From: Verrucomicrobiota bacterium
GTDB lineage: Bacteria > Verrucomicrobiota > Verrucomicrobiia > Verrucomicrobiales > Verrucomicrobiaceae
Length of the DNA: 5,989 bases
Assembly (NCBI GenBank): GCA_021413535.1
Contig: JAIOQF010000309.1
Location: 1-5,989 of the forward strand
Direction of reading: 5' to 3'
Of this stretch, positions 5,975 to 5,989 are shown in pieces. The notes below the pieces were generated by a model that worked only from the letters and a program-made list of their open reading frames with translations, had not been told where the DNA came from and searched no databases. Numbering within the stretch: the first letter of the stretch is position 1; every line of letters starts with the position of its first letter. A program made the position numbers and the translations under genes.

Positions 5975-5989
5975 AACTGGCACTTCTGG

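Overview
The window looks like ordinary chromosomal DNA from a moderately GC-rich, Gram-negative bacterium. The best guess is Verrucomicrobiota (Verrucomicrobiales-like) or a PVC relative. This rests on a secreted DUF1080 (3-keto-disaccharide hydrolase-like) protein, a family much expanded in that superphylum, on an ADP-heptose epimerase that implies LPS core synthesis, and on the general look of the proteins. It is inference; no marker in the window fixes the taxon.

Layout, left to right. (1) Positions 1-1447, plus strand: the 3' end of a dipeptide epimerase of the L-Ala-D/L-Glu type, then four bases later an M20-family metallopeptidase with a good Shine-Dalgarno. Together they fit salvage of murein-derived or other dipeptides: epimerise, then hydrolyse. 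(2) Positions 1444-1548: a GTAGCCGC-type inverted-repeat element between convergent genes; its outermost motif copy supplies the peptidase stop codon. (3) Positions 1566-2132, minus strand: elongation factor P (efp), with Arg instead of Lys at the tip of the functional loop. (4) Positions 2133-2250: divergent intergenic region with a two-block direct repeat. (5) Positions 2251-3417, plus strand: exported DUF1080 protein with a charged helical C-terminal extension. (6) Positions 3458-5350, minus strand: hldD (rfaD), then a class I SAM-dependent methyltransferase. The 165 bases between the hldD stop and the first methyltransferase ATG stay open in the methyltransferase frame, so its true start is uncertain. 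(7) Positions 5351-5519: divergent intergenic region with a small perfect hairpin. (8) Positions 5520-5942, plus strand: complete nucleoside diphosphate kinase (ndk), then 47 bases holding small palindromes up to the window edge.

Apart from the epimerase-peptidase pair and the hldD-methyltransferase pair, the genes do not form one pathway: efp and ndk are housekeeping, hldD is envelope biosynthesis and DUF1080 is probably carbohydrate related. No gap exceeds 170 bases. I see no tRNA, rRNA, transposase, CRISPR array or phage gene, and no convincing new multi-gene system. The points most worth a second look are the Arg-tipped EF-P, the repeat element and the unclear methyltransferase start.
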